A stretch of 64,000 nt of DNA from DATIHQ01 sp035480535 (GCA_035480535.1 DATIHQ010000001.1:6561-70560), one strand, 5' to 3'; positions 17,526 to 27,277 are shown, counted from the stretch's first letter. The notes: generated from the sequence alone by a model not told the origin. Program-made: numbers and translations.

Positions 17526-17859
17526 AACTTCCTCCTTTCACTCATGCCGCTCGTGTGGGCGCATCTCTACTATAGAATTCCCAGAATAATGGCGCCAGAC
17601 GAGCAATTATTTTAATCTTAGCCCTTATAAGAACAGGACTTAAGAGGGAAGGATGCTAAGGAATCAAAGAATTTACATCAAGAAATCTTCCATTTGATAT
17701 ATACACAAATTGCTTCAAAAATCGGTTTTGTGCTGCGTCGGCTTTGCCTCATATTTCTTGTCCTCGCTTCGGACCGTGCTTCTAGCACGGCCTCTCGCTC
17801 CGGCCAAGAAATCTGAGGAGCCTCCTTGCCCAATTCCCGATTTTTGAATCAACTTGTGT
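17526..17859. other. 334-base divergent intergenic region
   Basis: Holds the leader of the type III operon on the left, with an interrupted inverted pair (GCTCGTCTGGCGC against GCGCCCACACGAGC, about 17559-17611), then about 85 bases without visible features, then an R2-type palindromic element (17699-17862). No open frame of note. Confidence 0.6.
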
Positions 17860-17862
17860 ATG
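17699..17862. repeat. R2 palindromic element, copy A (diverged)
   Basis: Inverted ends TATACACAAATTGCTTCAAAAATCGG and its counterpart around CCCGATTTTTGAATCAACTTGTGTAT. Internal blocks GCGTCGGC and GGAGCCTCCTTG match in position and sequence those of the copies at 27278 and 38222 (GCGTCGGGC, AAGGAGGCGCC). Two short GC hairpins fill the centre. The right end reaches into the start of the aminotransferase gene. Confidence 0.7.
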
Positions 17863-18972
17863 GTTCAAAAAATGAATGAATTGCGCGATCTTCTCCCTGG
17901 AATTAAGGATTGGAACTACTTTAACTACGCTGCTGCAGGCCCGCTGTTAAAGCCTTCTTCCGATTTACTCAAAGAAAGAGCAGAGCAAAATCTTTCTCCG
18001 CCGTCCCTTTATCGTGAAAGTTGGCTCAGACAAATCGAAGAAACAAGGGCAACTTGCGCTGAATTCATCGGAGCTGCGCCAGAGGAGATTGCCTTTGTCA
18101 CCAACACGGGCGCGGGGCTGAATCTCGTCGCCAATGCGATTCACTGGAAGGCAGGGGATCGGATCCTTTTTCCAGAAGATGAATTTCCTACAAATCGCAT
18201 CGTTTGGGAGAATTTAGCCGTCAAAGGCGTGTCTCCCGAAGCGATTCCGGTTGATTCCAAACGCTCTTTTGCCGATCAGCTGGCCGCCATGGATCTAACA
18301 AGAGTGCGCCTGATTGCTGTATCTGCCATTTCTTATTGCGATGGAAGGGCGCATGAGCTGGGAAAGATCTCCCAACTCTGCAAGAAGATCAACGCCTACT
18401 TTTCCATCGATGCGATTCAAGCTTTGGGGACGATGGAGTTTGATCTGCGCAAGACTCCGTGTGATTTTCTCTCGACAGCCAGCCGCAAATGGCTCTTTGG
18501 CCCTCTCGGCGCTGGGTTTCTCTACATTAAGCGATCGCGCCTTCCCGAGCTTTTCGTTTCCAATGCTGGCTGGATGAGCGTGAAAAATGAGGCCAAAGCC
18601 CAGTGGGAATTTATCGATGGCGCCAAGCGCTTTGAATCGGGGCTTCTCTATCCCCCTGCGATCCATGCGATGGGGAAATCGATCCAGACTCTAAAAGCCT
18701 TTGGTTGGCCGCGGATCTTTCAAAGGATTGAGAAACTCCACAGCCATTTAAAACATGAATTACAGGCAATGGGCCACACGCCCTATCGCCCCGATGCCAA
18801 ACATGGCATTCTCGTCCTAAAAATGGATGACAAGGCAGGCCCCTTTGCCACAAAATGCGCCGAGCACAAACTCCTCCTCACCGAGAGGAAAGGCCTCGTC
18901 CGGATCTCGTTGCACGCGACGACTCTAGACAAAGAAATCGAGCTTCTTCTCCAGCTCCTCAAGAAAAATTAG
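17860..18972 (+). CDS. Class V aminotransferase (cysteine desulfurase / isopenicillin-N-epimerase-like)
   Basis: About 370 residues, PLP-dependent fold type I, class V. Recognisable landmarks: FNYAAAGPL near the N-terminus, FVTNTGAGLNLVANAI (PLP phosphate region), ISYCDGRAHELGKIS, FSIDAIQALG with the PLP-contacting aspartate, and SRKWLFGPLGAGFLY containing the Schiff-base lysine (residue 210). The ATG at 17860 and another at 17872 are both possible; neither has a clear ribosome site and the first lies inside the R2 element. The usual cysteine-desulfurase active-site cysteine loop is not evident, so a selenocysteine-lyase-like or other class V activity cannot be excluded. Its stop overlaps the convergent gene's stop. 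Confidence 0.82.
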   Translation: MVQKMNELRDLLPGIKDWNYFNYAAAGPLLKPSSDLLKERAEQNLSPPSLYRESWLRQIEETRATCAEFIGAAPEEIAFVTNTGAGLNLVANAIHWKAGDRILFPEDEFPTNRIVWENLAVKGVSPEAIPVDSKRSFADQLAAMDLTRVRLIAVSAISYCDGRAHELGKISQLCKKINAYFSIDAIQALGTMEFDLRKTPCDFLSTASRKWLFGPLGAGFLYIKRSRLPELFVSNAGWMSVKNEAKAQWEFIDGAKRFESGLLYPPAIHAMGKSIQTLKAFGWPRIFQRIEKLHSHLKHELQAMGHTPYRPDAKHGILVLKMDDKAGPFATKCAEHKLLLTERKGLVRISLHATTLDKEIELLLQLLKKN

Positions 18973-19805
18973 GAACTGGGCTTAGGGGTTATGTCGCGAA
19001 CCATCGTCATGCCGACGGAGGCATGTCCATCATCGATTCCATAAGGGCCGATATAGAAACCGTTGTCATCTTTGCCTGCCACTTCATGGACCCTGCCTGC
19101 GCTTTCAACATATTCAGAAGTCCATGTTAAGGGACGCGGTATGTCCCAAGTCTCAGGATGTTGCCATGGATCTTTCTCTGCTGAATAAAGTTCTTTCTCA
19201 TTATCTGGATAGAGAACTTCCCCTTTGGAAACATATTGTGTCATCGCATGAATCACCACTTCTGAGCCAGTAGGAAGCCTGTATTTTGGGTGAGAGGCAA
19301 AGAAATCGGTGGCTCGCCCGTTATACAGATTATCTATCGACACACTTCCAGGCACTGTTCCTTTTGTGATTAAAAGAACGCGTGAAGGGCCTATCGGAGA
19401 AGCTCCCATTGTAGTCGCAACTCCTGCAATCGTGATACAAGGGAAAAGAGGATTCCCTTTTGTGGGGTTCTGAGCGAGATATCCCATTTTCTTATGAGTA
19501 AAAATTTCTCCATTTAGTGTTTCTGGAATAAAGAGGACATCATGCGTCTCTTTTGTCTTTTTTCCTGGATAGAATTCACAGTCGCTTTCAAGCATCGCTT
19601 GCAAATCTGTTTCATTGGGAAGGGGAGGTTCTTGCCCCGGCTTTGCACCATAATGGTCTTCCCACACTTTGAATCTCACCGTTGCGTAATCTGCGACAAT
19701 TTTAGAGAAATCTTCGAGGAGAAACGGCTTGACTTCTAACACGATCGGCTCGGGATGATAATAATCACAAACATCAGGCGGTTTTTGGGAAGGAATTGCA
19801 GTCAT
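18969..19805 (-). CDS. Unknown soluble protein
   Basis: 278 residues, no signal peptide, no membrane segment and no motif I recognise. It contains a beta-rich central part (CITIAGVATTMGASPIGPSRVLLITKGTVPG) and a glycine/aspartate-rich end (GKDDNGFYIGPYGIDDGHASVG) that could be an enzyme core or a ligand-binding fold. The stop codons of this gene and the convergent aminotransferase overlap by four bases, an economical tail-to-tail arrangement. The frame is clean over its full length and codon use resembles neighbours, so it is a real gene of unknown role. Confidence 0.72.
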   Translation of the reverse strand: MTAIPSQKPPDVCDYYHPEPIVLEVKPFLLEDFSKIVADYATVRFKVWEDHYGAKPGQEPPLPNETDLQAMLESDCEFYPGKKTKETHDVLFIPETLNGEIFTHKKMGYLAQNPTKGNPLFPCITIAGVATTMGASPIGPSRVLLITKGTVPGSVSIDNLYNGRATDFFASHPKYRLPTGSEVVIHAMTQYVSKGEVLYPDNEKELYSAEKDPWQHPETWDIPRPLTWTSEYVESAGRVHEVAGKDDNGFYIGPYGIDDGHASVGMTMVRDITPKPSS

Positions 19806-19935
19806 ATTTCACGCTCTTTAATTTAGAAAGGCGGGAATCATATCGAAATCATTGGATTGCTTCAATACAGAGAATTTTTTGCATCTACTCTTTAAAGATT
19901 CAAAGATTTATAATGAGCACCCTCTTGAGGTGAAT

Positions 19936-20223
19936 ATGAACCAAGAACTGAAGATTTTTGCGATAAAGTTTCTCGGGATGCTCCTCGCTGCCCCCATTGT
20001 TGGATGGGGCATAATGATCTGCGCTGAGAAGTGTGAGAAATCCTGGAAAACAAATAATCGGAGAAAAAAATGGTTGGCTTCATGTGGGTTATTCTTATTA
20101 CTGGCCACCGTGGAGTTTGGGGGCCGCGGGGGGCGAAGCCGCCCGACGGTTTGTTGGGGGTGCGGGGGCGCCAGCCCCGACACTTTCAGATCTCATAATT
20201 CAGATTTCAGATTTAGTAATTGA
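19936..20223 (+). CDS. Small two-helix membrane protein whose C-terminus is encoded by a repeat
   Basis: 95 residues from the ATG at 19936 (MNQELKIFAIKFLGMLLAAP), which has GAGGTGA a few bases upstream. Two hydrophobic segments lie at about 8-26 and 46-60 with a very basic loop (KTNNRRKK) between them. From about residue 62 the coding sequence runs into the GC-rich R3 element, giving an unnatural tail (GGRGGRSRPTVCWGCGG) that ends exactly over the tamB stop. The original C-terminus was probably replaced or lost when the repeat arrived. Could be a decaying gene. Confidence 0.4.
   Translation: MNQELKIFAIKFLGMLLAAPIVGWGIMICAEKCEKSWKTNNRRKKWLASCGLFLLLATVEFGGRGGRSRPTVCWGCGGASPDTFRSHNSDFRFSN
20119..20215. 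repeat. R3 element, copy B
   Basis: GC-rich hairpin (GGTGCGGGGGCGCCAGCCCCGAC, preceded by GGGGGGCGAAGCCGCCC) followed by the AT-rich arm TTTCAGATCTCATAATTCAG and ATTTCAGATTTAG. It abuts the tamB stop codon and matches the copies at 43543 and 43999. It lies between convergent genes and can act as a terminator. Confidence 0.75.
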
Positions 20224-23200
20224 GCGTCCACTTAAAGGTAAACTTGCCTTGCTCTTCTTGCTGGAGCGATTCGGCTTGGAAGACAAAGTTGTCTTTGATC
20301 TCCACTTGGACGCTGGCGTTGATGTTGCTGTCTTCGGCGCCTTGGGAGAAGTTGACGATGACTCCTTCGGCGGCGTATTTGCCGGTTTGAATGGAAACGG
20401 TTTCGTTTCCGTCGATGCCGGGAGGGCCGATGATGCGGAGGCGGTCGAGGCCGAGGGCGCGGCGGGTGCTTTCCATAATGTCAGGGCCTTCGCCGACGAG
20501 CGAGGTGAGGGAGGTGGCGAGTTGGAGCGCTTGATAGCCGGTGAGTTCTGAAAGGTCTTGCCCAAAGAGGAGGTAGGACATAATGGTGCTGAGGGGGAGG
20601 GGGGGCGTGGATTGGAGCGAGACTTGGGGCGCGTTGAGGGGGCCTTTGAGGCGCGCGGTGATGAGAATTCCCTTTTGAGTGGTAGCGCCGGCAAGATTGA
20701 GATAGGGCATTTCATGCTCCTTGCCAGTGAGGGAGAGGGTGCCCTCTGTAAGCGTGAAGGTGCGGGAGGAAAAGTTAAATTCACCGGCGATGAGTTCGAG
20801 ATTGCCTTGGGCGGCGATCTCAGTGAAGGTGCCGCCGACATGAAAGTCTCCTTTCCACTCCGAATCGAGGCCGCGGCCCGAGATGAAAATGTGATCGGGA
20901 GCGGTGAGGTGAAGGTCGAGGTTGAAGGGATAGGGATGGAAATCGTCGGATTCGGGGGGGACGATGGGGCGAGAGGGGTTGCGATAGATGACTTGGAGGT
21001 TGGGGAGAGGACGAGGAATGTGGTCGGGAATGGTGAGGCGGCTCTCTGCAACGTTGACATTTCCTGTGGCGAGGGCGGCATCGCTGTTTCCTTGGATGTT
21101 GATTTTTCCATTGGCAATGGCTGTGACGAGATCGATGTCGACGAAATTGAGGTTGCGGAACGAGAGGTCGAAGCGGAAGGGGAAAAACTCTCTGGGGATG
21201 AGGTGGATTTCTCCGACGGCTGTGAGAATGCCGCCGCCTGTCATATCTTCAGCGGTTAAGCTGCGGAGATAAAGGGTTTGTTTTTCAGCGAGCCAATCGG
21301 CGCGGATGTTTTTGAGCTCTGTTCCCGTATAATAGTTTTGGTAGATTCCATTTTCAAACTGGCAGCGCCCTTCGAGAAGGGGGCGATAGAGCGTGTTGGA
21401 GAATTTTAGATCGCAAATGCAGATGCCCTCCAAGCGGTGAGTGCCGAGATCGAAGAAATCGAGGAAGTCTTGGATGGGGCCATTGAGGAGGATCTGTCCT
21501 TTGGCGTTTTTTTCGGGGAGAACGGCGGCTTCAAAAGGCCAAATGGAGAGGTGGATGGGGATGGAAGCATCTAAATTGAGAAGAGGCGCATTGCGCGCGA
21601 TGAGATTTGCCTTAAAATTCAGGCGGTCTCGATCGAAATGCCCCTCTAATTTTCCCGAAGCATTGAGCTTGCCCGTCTCATTGATCGATTCCACTTCCAT
21701 CTGCTCGATGGAGGCGATGAGATCTCCATTGAGTTGTTCCTTTTCTTCCACAAGGGTTGTTTCTAGATTGATCCGCCCTGCAATGGAGACTTCGAGGGGA
21801 TTGACGGAGAGAATATCGAGGGGAAGTTGATTGAGTTTTAGATGGGCATCGGTGTGGTCTCCCTTTCGATTGACCATGGCAAAAAGAGAGGCTTTTTCAA
21901 ACCCAATTTCAAGATCGGTGAGGCGGAAAATGTCTGGAGAGAATTCAAAACTCACGGGGGATTTTAAAGCGAAGGGGTGTTTGTAATAGTAGCCATTCCA
22001 ATCTTGAATCACGGCGAGAAAATCAGGCTCCTGATAGTGCCAATAGCCATTCATATGCACCTCGAGCGGGTGCTTCCAAGTCCCTTCGCCAAAGAAACGG
22101 AAAGGCCAATTTTCCCCTTCATTCGACGTTTCTAAACTCGCCGATTCGAGCTCTAGTGTTTTCCACTTAAATCGCTCAAAATCGAGATAGAGGTTTCCTT
22201 GCAATTCATGGAAGGGGTTAATGAGATCGGAATAGAGAGAAACTTTTTGGCTATAGATTTGCCCATAATAGAAATCGGTGAAAATCCCATCGAAACGGAG
22301 ACCTTGTTTCTCTTCCAGAGGCATCCATTCGAGTTTGGCCTTGAGAGTGCCATAAAAATCGGGGTAGGGGAGATGGAGCGCTTGCAGATTCTCGGCAGCG
22401 ATTTCTTGAGTTCCAATGAGCATTCCATCGGGGCTTATTTCTAAGTTGCCTTTTCCTTCTGCGTAGGGGCCTTTGACTTCAAGCGTGGGGAGATAAAGAG
22501 GAGCGCCATCGGCCCAGGAGAAGTTGCTTTTTGCTTGCCATTCCTCTCCATAGATTTTGGCAAAAGCTTCGCCAGTTCCCTCAAGTGCGCTATTTTTCCA
22601 AAGAGCATCGATATTTCCGCGGAGTGAATGGGAGGGGATTTGGATTGTGCCGGTGGCTCTCAACGCATTTTCTTCTGGGACGACGTGAAGGTAGGCAAAC
22701 ATGCGCCCGGGAAAAAAGGCGGGGAGAAGATGATCCGATTCAATTTGCCCTGTCGCTTCTTGCAAATGGAAAGTGGGATCAAAGGTCGCTTTGGCTTTTG
22801 CATTGAGGAGATCGCTTCGCGCCGATAGATTGGAAATGAGGAATTGTCCTTGGTTGTTTCTTTGGAAGCGCCCCGCAAAAGTCCATTCTCTTTCCAGCTG
22901 GAAAGGGACAGAGCGGGGGGTGATCGTTCCCTGGATTTTTCCTTGCAGGATTGTTCCTTTGCCTGTGCCGGTAAAATGGGTTTTAAGAGAAGCGTCAAAT
23001 GGGGCTGTAATATCAAGAGATTTAAGGGTAGTGAGATTGAGATCGCCGCGCCACTGCAGGGTTCCATCTTTTTGGATCAAGAGGACGAGGTGGCTCGTAT
23101 CATTGGGAAACTCAGGCCGCGAGGCGCGCACATCGAGAAAACGAGTTCGTTTGCCTAATTTTAGGCGCCCCTCGAAATTTGCAGTGAAATAGTTGGGAAT

Positions 23201-23581
23201 GGCGACATTTAAGAGACGAAAGTACTCTACATAGAGGTTGAGATCTTGCTTTAAGTCCGGTTTCCCTTTCCAAGTAATCCCATCGGCATAGAGATGAAGG
23301 AAAGCGACCTCCCGTTTCAATAGGCGGAAAAGCGAGAGTTCCAGATCGATGGTTTGGACAGTGATTTCAAGATCCTCTTTTTTGATGAAGACATTTTGTA
23401 AAACCAGACGATTGGGCAAAGTTCCATCGATATGGCCTACATCGACTTGAAAGCCGCTTCTTTGCAAGGCATCGCTCAAAAGCGTTTTTGCTTTTTCTCT
23501 TCCCCATTCGCTGCGGAGTACCGCGACCAGGCCGCCGAAGAGAGAGAGGATGAGGAGGATGGCAATGGCTAATTTTCTCAT
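20213..23581 (-). CDS. tamB: TamB-like intermembrane protein
   Basis: 1122 residues, anchored by one N-terminal helix (residues 3-22, KLAIAILLILSLFGGLVAVL) and otherwise made of repeated beta-strand modules, ending in the DUF490/TamB C-terminal domain (about 780-1122; ITARLKGPLNAPQVSLQSTPPLPLSTIMSYLLFGQD is the characteristic block, quoted here only as a landmark near residue 985). TamB bridges the periplasm as a hydrophobic groove and works with an Omp85 partner in outer-membrane assembly and lipid transport. The start overlaps the stop of the Omp85 gene by one base. Length is close to E. coli TamB (1259). Confidence 0.9.
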   Translation of the reverse strand: MRKLAIAILLILSLFGGLVAVLRSEWGREKAKTLLSDALQRSGFQVDVGHIDGTLPNRLVLQNVFIKKEDLEITVQTIDLELSLFRLLKREVAFLHLYADGITWKGKPDLKQDLNLYVEYFRLLNVAIPNYFTANFEGRLKLGKRTRFLDVRASRPEFPNDTSHLVLLIQKDGTLQWRGDLNLTTLKSLDITAPFDASLKTHFTGTGKGTILQGKIQGTITPRSVPFQLEREWTFAGRFQRNNQGQFLISNLSARSDLLNAKAKATFDPTFHLQEATGQIESDHLLPAFFPGRMFAYLHVVPEENALRATGTIQIPSHSLRGNIDALWKNSALEGTGEAFAKIYGEEWQAKSNFSWADGAPLYLPTLEVKGPYAEGKGNLEISPDGMLIGTQEIAAENLQALHLPYPDFYGTLKAKLEWMPLEEKQGLRFDGIFTDFYYGQIYSQKVSLYSDLINPFHELQGNLYLDFERFKWKTLELESASLETSNEGENWPFRFFGEGTWKHPLEVHMNGYWHYQEPDFLAVIQDWNGYYYKHPFALKSPVSFEFSPDIFRLTDLEIGFEKASLFAMVNRKGDHTDAHLKLNQLPLDILSVNPLEVSIAGRINLETTLVEEKEQLNGDLIASIEQMEVESINETGKLNASGKLEGHFDRDRLNFKANLIARNAPLLNLDASIPIHLSIWPFEAAVLPEKNAKGQILLNGPIQDFLDFFDLGTHRLEGICICDLKFSNTLYRPLLEGRCQFENGIYQNYYTGTELKNIRADWLAEKQTLYLRSLTAEDMTGGGILTAVGEIHLIPREFFPFRFDLSFRNLNFVDIDLVTAIANGKINIQGNSDAALATGNVNVAESRLTIPDHIPRPLPNLQVIYRNPSRPIVPPESDDFHPYPFNLDLHLTAPDHIFISGRGLDSEWKGDFHVGGTFTEIAAQGNLELIAGEFNFSSRTFTLTEGTLSLTGKEHEMPYLNLAGATTQKGILITARLKGPLNAPQVSLQSTPPLPLSTIMSYLLFGQDLSELTGYQALQLATSLTSLVGEGPDIMESTRRALGLDRLRIIGPPGIDGNETVSIQTGKYAAEGVIVNFSQGAEDSNINASVQVEIKDNFVFQAESLQQEEQGKFTFKWTLNY

Positions 23582-25332
23582 CAGAATGATTGTCCTATCG
23601 ATGCATAAATTCTATAGAAGGGATCGACCCCTTTGCGCCGATCGAGGGGGAATCCAACATCTGCGCGCAGTGGACCAAAAAAGGTAAAATAACGCAAGCC
23701 CACGCCGACGGATTTAAACCACTTTGCATCGACTTGGGGGATTTCTTCCAAGGTCACCGTTCCAAAATCGGCGAAGGGGACGATCCCAATGGTTTTAGTG
23801 ATCCGGAAACGAGTTTCAACGGTGGTGAAAATGGCCGACCTGCCGCCGAGAGGTTTCTTCTTGCGCCCAAGCGGGCTGACTGTTTTATAGCGATAGCCGC
23901 GCAAATCATCTTCTGAGCCGCCGAGAAAAAGTTTAGTGAGGGGAATGTTGTGCTGTCTCGCGCCGGCAATCGATCCCAGCTGTGCGCGGAGCGCCAAGAC
24001 AACGCGATCTGTCCCGATCGGAATATAAAAACAGCTTGTGAAGACTTGTCTCACAAAGTGCTGGTTTCCATGTTCCAGCGATTGAAAGGGGATCGCTTGG
24101 TAGACGATCGACATTCCCCTCGTCGGGTTGAGGAGATCATTGGCCGTGTTGTATTTCCCCATGATCGGGAGACCAATAATCAGGTAAGTGCCATTTGAGG
24201 CGCTATCGGCGATATTGATGTGGTCGATTTCAAGGCCGGCGAGAATAGTTCTCTTTGAATCGATCTTTCGCTCAATGTAGTTGGCCACCCAATAGCTGAA
24301 GGCGATGTAGGCATGGATACTTTCGCGGCTGATTCCCACGAGTGCGCGGTACGATTGATCAAAGCTGAGAAAATCGAGTTTTTTGTAGGTGAGGACGCCA
24401 GATAGATTGCGCTGGGAAAATTCCCCATCTAAACTGACGATTTCTCCCATCCCGCGCACGTTTCGATGGGTCCATCCAAAACAGCCCCCAAATCCATCGA
24501 CTGTAGCATAAAAGACTCCCAAACTAAATTGTCGATGCCTCGCCTCAGTGACTTTTAATTTCATTGGAAGCTCCCCTAAGGGATCGATTTTTTCCTCATG
24601 AGAAATCAACACGGAGCTAAATAAATCGCTATTTAAAAGGCGCCTTTGCGTTTCTTCTACTGAATCGGGGTTATAAATTTCCCCTTCTTTCCAAGCCAGT
24701 TTTCGCGAAACAAATCGGGGCTTAACCGTTTTTAATCCAAAAAGAGTAACGGGGCCAAATTTGGAAAGGGGCCCTTCCATAATGCAGGCGGCGCCTTTCA
24801 CATCTTTTTCGGCCATATCGACCTCTACGCGCCGCTTTTCGACGCTTGCCAGAGGATAGCCGCAGCGGGAAAGTTCGGTCAAGAGCTGCAATTCTGCATT
24901 TACAATGTTTGCGGCAAGGGCGGGCTCTCCCAGTTCCAGGCCCAATGTATCGGGCGTGAATGGGCAGCAATTGGGAACGGCGGCTAACTCTGTGCAATCG
25001 CCATGATAGACTTCATAGGAGGTCAATTTATACTGCAGTCCCGGATGAATGAAGAGAAAAACTTGGGCGGTATCTTTTTCAATGCGGATATCAGAAGTGA
25101 CGGTTGCATCGTAATAGGCGTAGGCGCGGAGCACTTTCAAGATGGCGGGGATATCTGAGGCGGTGCGGTAGCGCAGGCCATTGATCGATCGAGGGGGACG
25201 CTCTTGCAGCGTCACGAGCTCTGAAACATCGAAGATCGACTTCAGCACTTTCTGATCTGCAATGCCCACAATATTGATCTCATAAGGAATTGCGGCGGCA
25301 ATAATAGGCACCAATAAACATAAAAATCGCAT
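23581..25332 (-). CDS. tamA: Omp85-family outer-membrane protein, TamA-like
   Basis: 583 residues: a signal peptide of about 15 (MRFLCLLVPIIAAAIPYE), POTRA domains to about 260 and a 16-strand barrel from about 270 (QFSLGVFYATVDGFGGCFGW) to the C-terminal phenylalanine (IYASIGQSF). The conserved Omp85 motif GGSEDDLRGYRY (lid-lock R-G-Y of strand loop 6) is present near 490. Linked as an operon with tamB, as in proteobacteria. The size matches TamA (577 in E. coli) rather than BamA (about 800). Cysteines in the POTRA region (CTELAAVPNCCPF) are unusual and could form disulfides, in keeping with the cross-linked chlamydial envelope. Confidence 0.92.
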   Translation of the reverse strand: MRFLCLLVPIIAAAIPYEINIVGIADQKVLKSIFDVSELVTLQERPPRSINGLRYRTASDIPAILKVLRAYAYYDATVTSDIRIEKDTAQVFLFIHPGLQYKLTSYEVYHGDCTELAAVPNCCPFTPDTLGLELGEPALAANIVNAELQLLTELSRCGYPLASVEKRRVEVDMAEKDVKGAACIMEGPLSKFGPVTLFGLKTVKPRFVSRKLAWKEGEIYNPDSVEETQRRLLNSDLFSSVLISHEEKIDPLGELPMKLKVTEARHRQFSLGVFYATVDGFGGCFGWTHRNVRGMGEIVSLDGEFSQRNLSGVLTYKKLDFLSFDQSYRALVGISRESIHAYIAFSYWVANYIERKIDSKRTILAGLEIDHINIADSASNGTYLIIGLPIMGKYNTANDLLNPTRGMSIVYQAIPFQSLEHGNQHFVRQVFTSCFYIPIGTDRVVLALRAQLGSIAGARQHNIPLTKLFLGGSEDDLRGYRYKTVSPLGRKKKPLGGRSAIFTTVETRFRITKTIGIVPFADFGTVTLEEIPQVDAKWFKSVGVGLRYFTFFGPLRADVGFPLDRRKGVDPFYRIYASIGQSF

Positions 25333-25397
25333 AGCTCAATACTGCCGGAAGAAAATCACTACGTCAAAAAAAATCTGCATGCTATGATAGCTCGCCT

Positions 25398-26684
25398 ATG
25401 AGAAGTAAGTCAGAAATAATTTATCAAAAGTCGTGCGAGGTGATGCCGGGAGGGGTGAGCTCTCCTGTTCGATCGTTTAAAGGGCTTGGACTTTCTCCTT
25501 TGATTGCCGAATCGGGGGCGGGGGATTTGATTCGCGATGCCGATGGAAAAGAATATATCGATTTTTGCATGAGCTGGGGACCATTGATTTTAGGCCATGC
25601 GCATCCCCGTGTCGTCAAAGCCGCCTGCGAGCAAATGGCCAAAGGCTCCTCTTTTGGCATTGCCACCGAAGTGGAGCAGCAGCTCGCCTCGAAAATTATC
25701 AGTCTCATCCCATCAGTTGAGAAAATCCGCTTTGTCAACTCAGGAACGGAGGCGGGGATGACCGCGCTCAGGCTTGCGCGGGGATTTACAGAGCGGCCCA
25801 AAATCATTAAATTTACAGGGCATTATCATGGCCATAGCGATGGCCTTTTGATTCAGGCGGGATCGGGAGTCGCCAGCCTAAATCCCATCGCCACATCGAA
25901 AGGAGTCAACCTAAGCACAATCGCCGATACCCTTTGTTTTCCCTTTAATGATTTTCAGGCCATTCGCTCTTTTTTCCGCACCAGTCCGATCGCCTCTCAA
26001 GTCGCAGCGGTGATTGTAGAGCCAGTGGCTGGAAATATGGGCGTTGTCCCTCCTGAGCCGGGATTTTTGGAACTCTTGCGCGAAGAAACCGCGCGCTGCG
26101 GCGCCTTGCTTATCTTTGATGAGGTGATCACCGGCTTTCGCGTGGGATTAACGGGGGCTCAAGGACTCTATCGCATCGATCCCGATCTCACCTGTTTTGG
26201 CAAAGTGATCGGCGCTGGTTTCCCAGTGGCTGCGGTGGGCGGCAAGGCGAAAATTCTCGATTGCCTCGCGCCGCTCGGCCAGGTTTATCAAGCGGGGACG
26301 CTTTCCGGCAATCCTGTCGCCATCCGCGCCGGACTGGAAATGCTTACCCTCATCGAGGCAAAAGGGTTTTATGAAAAGCTTTTGGAAAAAACAAACCGTT
26401 TCACCCAGCCCATTCAAGAGGTGATCGAGCGAAAGAATGCCTGTCTGCAGCAAGTGGGATCGATGTTTACCCTCTTTTTAGGGGTGAAAAAAGTGCGCTG
26501 CAAAGAAGATTTAAAAGGCTTGGATGAGCCTCTTTTTGCCCAATTTTTCCGCTATCTCTTTGAGCGGGGCATTTATATTCCCCCCTCATCGAATGAGAGT
26601 TGGTTTCTCTCCAGCGCCCACACAGATGCGCATATCGATTATGCCGCTAAAACCATCTGTTCTTTTCTTGAAGAGGCTTTATGA
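25398..26684 (+). CDS. hemL: Glutamate-1-semialdehyde 2,1-aminomutase
   Basis: 428 residues, the full length of the family. It converts glutamate-1-semialdehyde to 5-aminolevulinate in the C5 heme pathway. Seen: PGGVSSPVRSFKGLG, SGTEAGMTALRLARGFTER, GHYHGHSDGLL, LIFDEVITGFRVG and the PLP lysine 269 in FGKVIGAGFPVAAVGG. The gene is divergent from tamA. There is no Shine-Dalgarno sequence; a TATGAT hexamer sits only 9 bases before the ATG, so the mRNA may have a very short leader. Its TGA overlaps the ATG of the next gene. Confidence 0.96.
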   Translation: MRSKSEIIYQKSCEVMPGGVSSPVRSFKGLGLSPLIAESGAGDLIRDADGKEYIDFCMSWGPLILGHAHPRVVKAACEQMAKGSSFGIATEVEQQLASKIISLIPSVEKIRFVNSGTEAGMTALRLARGFTERPKIIKFTGHYHGHSDGLLIQAGSGVASLNPIATSKGVNLSTIADTLCFPFNDFQAIRSFFRTSPIASQVAAVIVEPVAGNMGVVPPEPGFLELLREETARCGALLIFDEVITGFRVGLTGAQGLYRIDPDLTCFGKVIGAGFPVAAVGGKAKILDCLAPLGQVYQAGTLSGNPVAIRAGLEMLTLIEAKGFYEKLLEKTNRFTQPIQEVIERKNACLQQVGSMFTLFLGVKKVRCKEDLKGLDEPLFAQFFRYLFERGIYIPPSSNESWFLSSAHTDAHIDYAAKTICSFLEEAL

Positions 26685-27277
26685 TTTGCCATCTTTGCGC
26701 CTGTAGCAATAAAGAAACGACCGAGGAACTTCCCCCTGGATGGAAAAAAGCTCTGGTTACCTTTACCCACACCGATGATTTTGAAGACAAACGGATTGAA
26801 GTCATCCATCCAGACGGAGAAACTCGCTATCAAGATGAACCAATGCATACAACCGCGCAGAAATGCGCTCTATTGGTTCTTGGGATTCCTTTCTACTTCA
26901 TCGCTTATGTAGCCCTTCATCTTGCGCGCATCCCTCTTGTGGCTATAGCGACGATCTTTGTTTCGATACGGGAAGTTCCCAAAAGCATCGCCATGAATAT
27001 TTGGGCCATTGTTCGGGCTCCTTTTTATCTCATCGCAATGGAATTTGCCGCTATTTATGGCGTTTTCAAGCCGGAGGCGCGTGTGTTAATTGGAAACTAT
27101 GAAGCTGCGCTGCATAAGGGAAAAACAAGAAGAGATGACATCAATCATTATAAGGAAACGAATCTTCTCCGCGCACTGGTTGAGAAGGACTTTCCCTACA
27201 CACTCTTTTTGGCCTACTGCATGCAACCTTTAGGCAAGCTAACCGATCCCAATATCAAGTCTTGGGACCATCAATAA
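26681..27277 (+). CDS. Unknown membrane protein coupled to hemL
   Basis: 198 residues. The N-terminus has a small cysteine cluster (MICHLCACSNKE; C3, C6, C8), a polar stretch, then two hydrophobic regions at about 60-85 (QKCALLVLGIPFYFIAYVAL) and 88-125, ending in a soluble helical tail. Two long hydrophobic hairpins in a small protein resemble inclusion-membrane protein topology, but also fit an inner-membrane protein. ATGA overlap with hemL suggests co-expression rather than shared function. Not recognised. Confidence 0.7.
   Translation: MICHLCACSNKETTEELPPGWKKALVTFTHTDDFEDKRIEVIHPDGETRYQDEPMHTTAQKCALLVLGIPFYFIAYVALHLARIPLVAIATIFVSIREVPKSIAMNIWAIVRAPFYLIAMEFAAIYGVFKPEARVLIGNYEAALHKGKTRRDDINHYKETNLLRALVEKDFPYTLFLAYCMQPLGKLTDPNIKSWDHQ

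Noticed and set aside
20200..21117. A 305-codon minus-strand frame inside tamB
   Set aside because: Out-of-frame shadow of tamB; it is almost all serine, proline and alanine, has no ribosome site, and the tamB frame carries recognisable domains.
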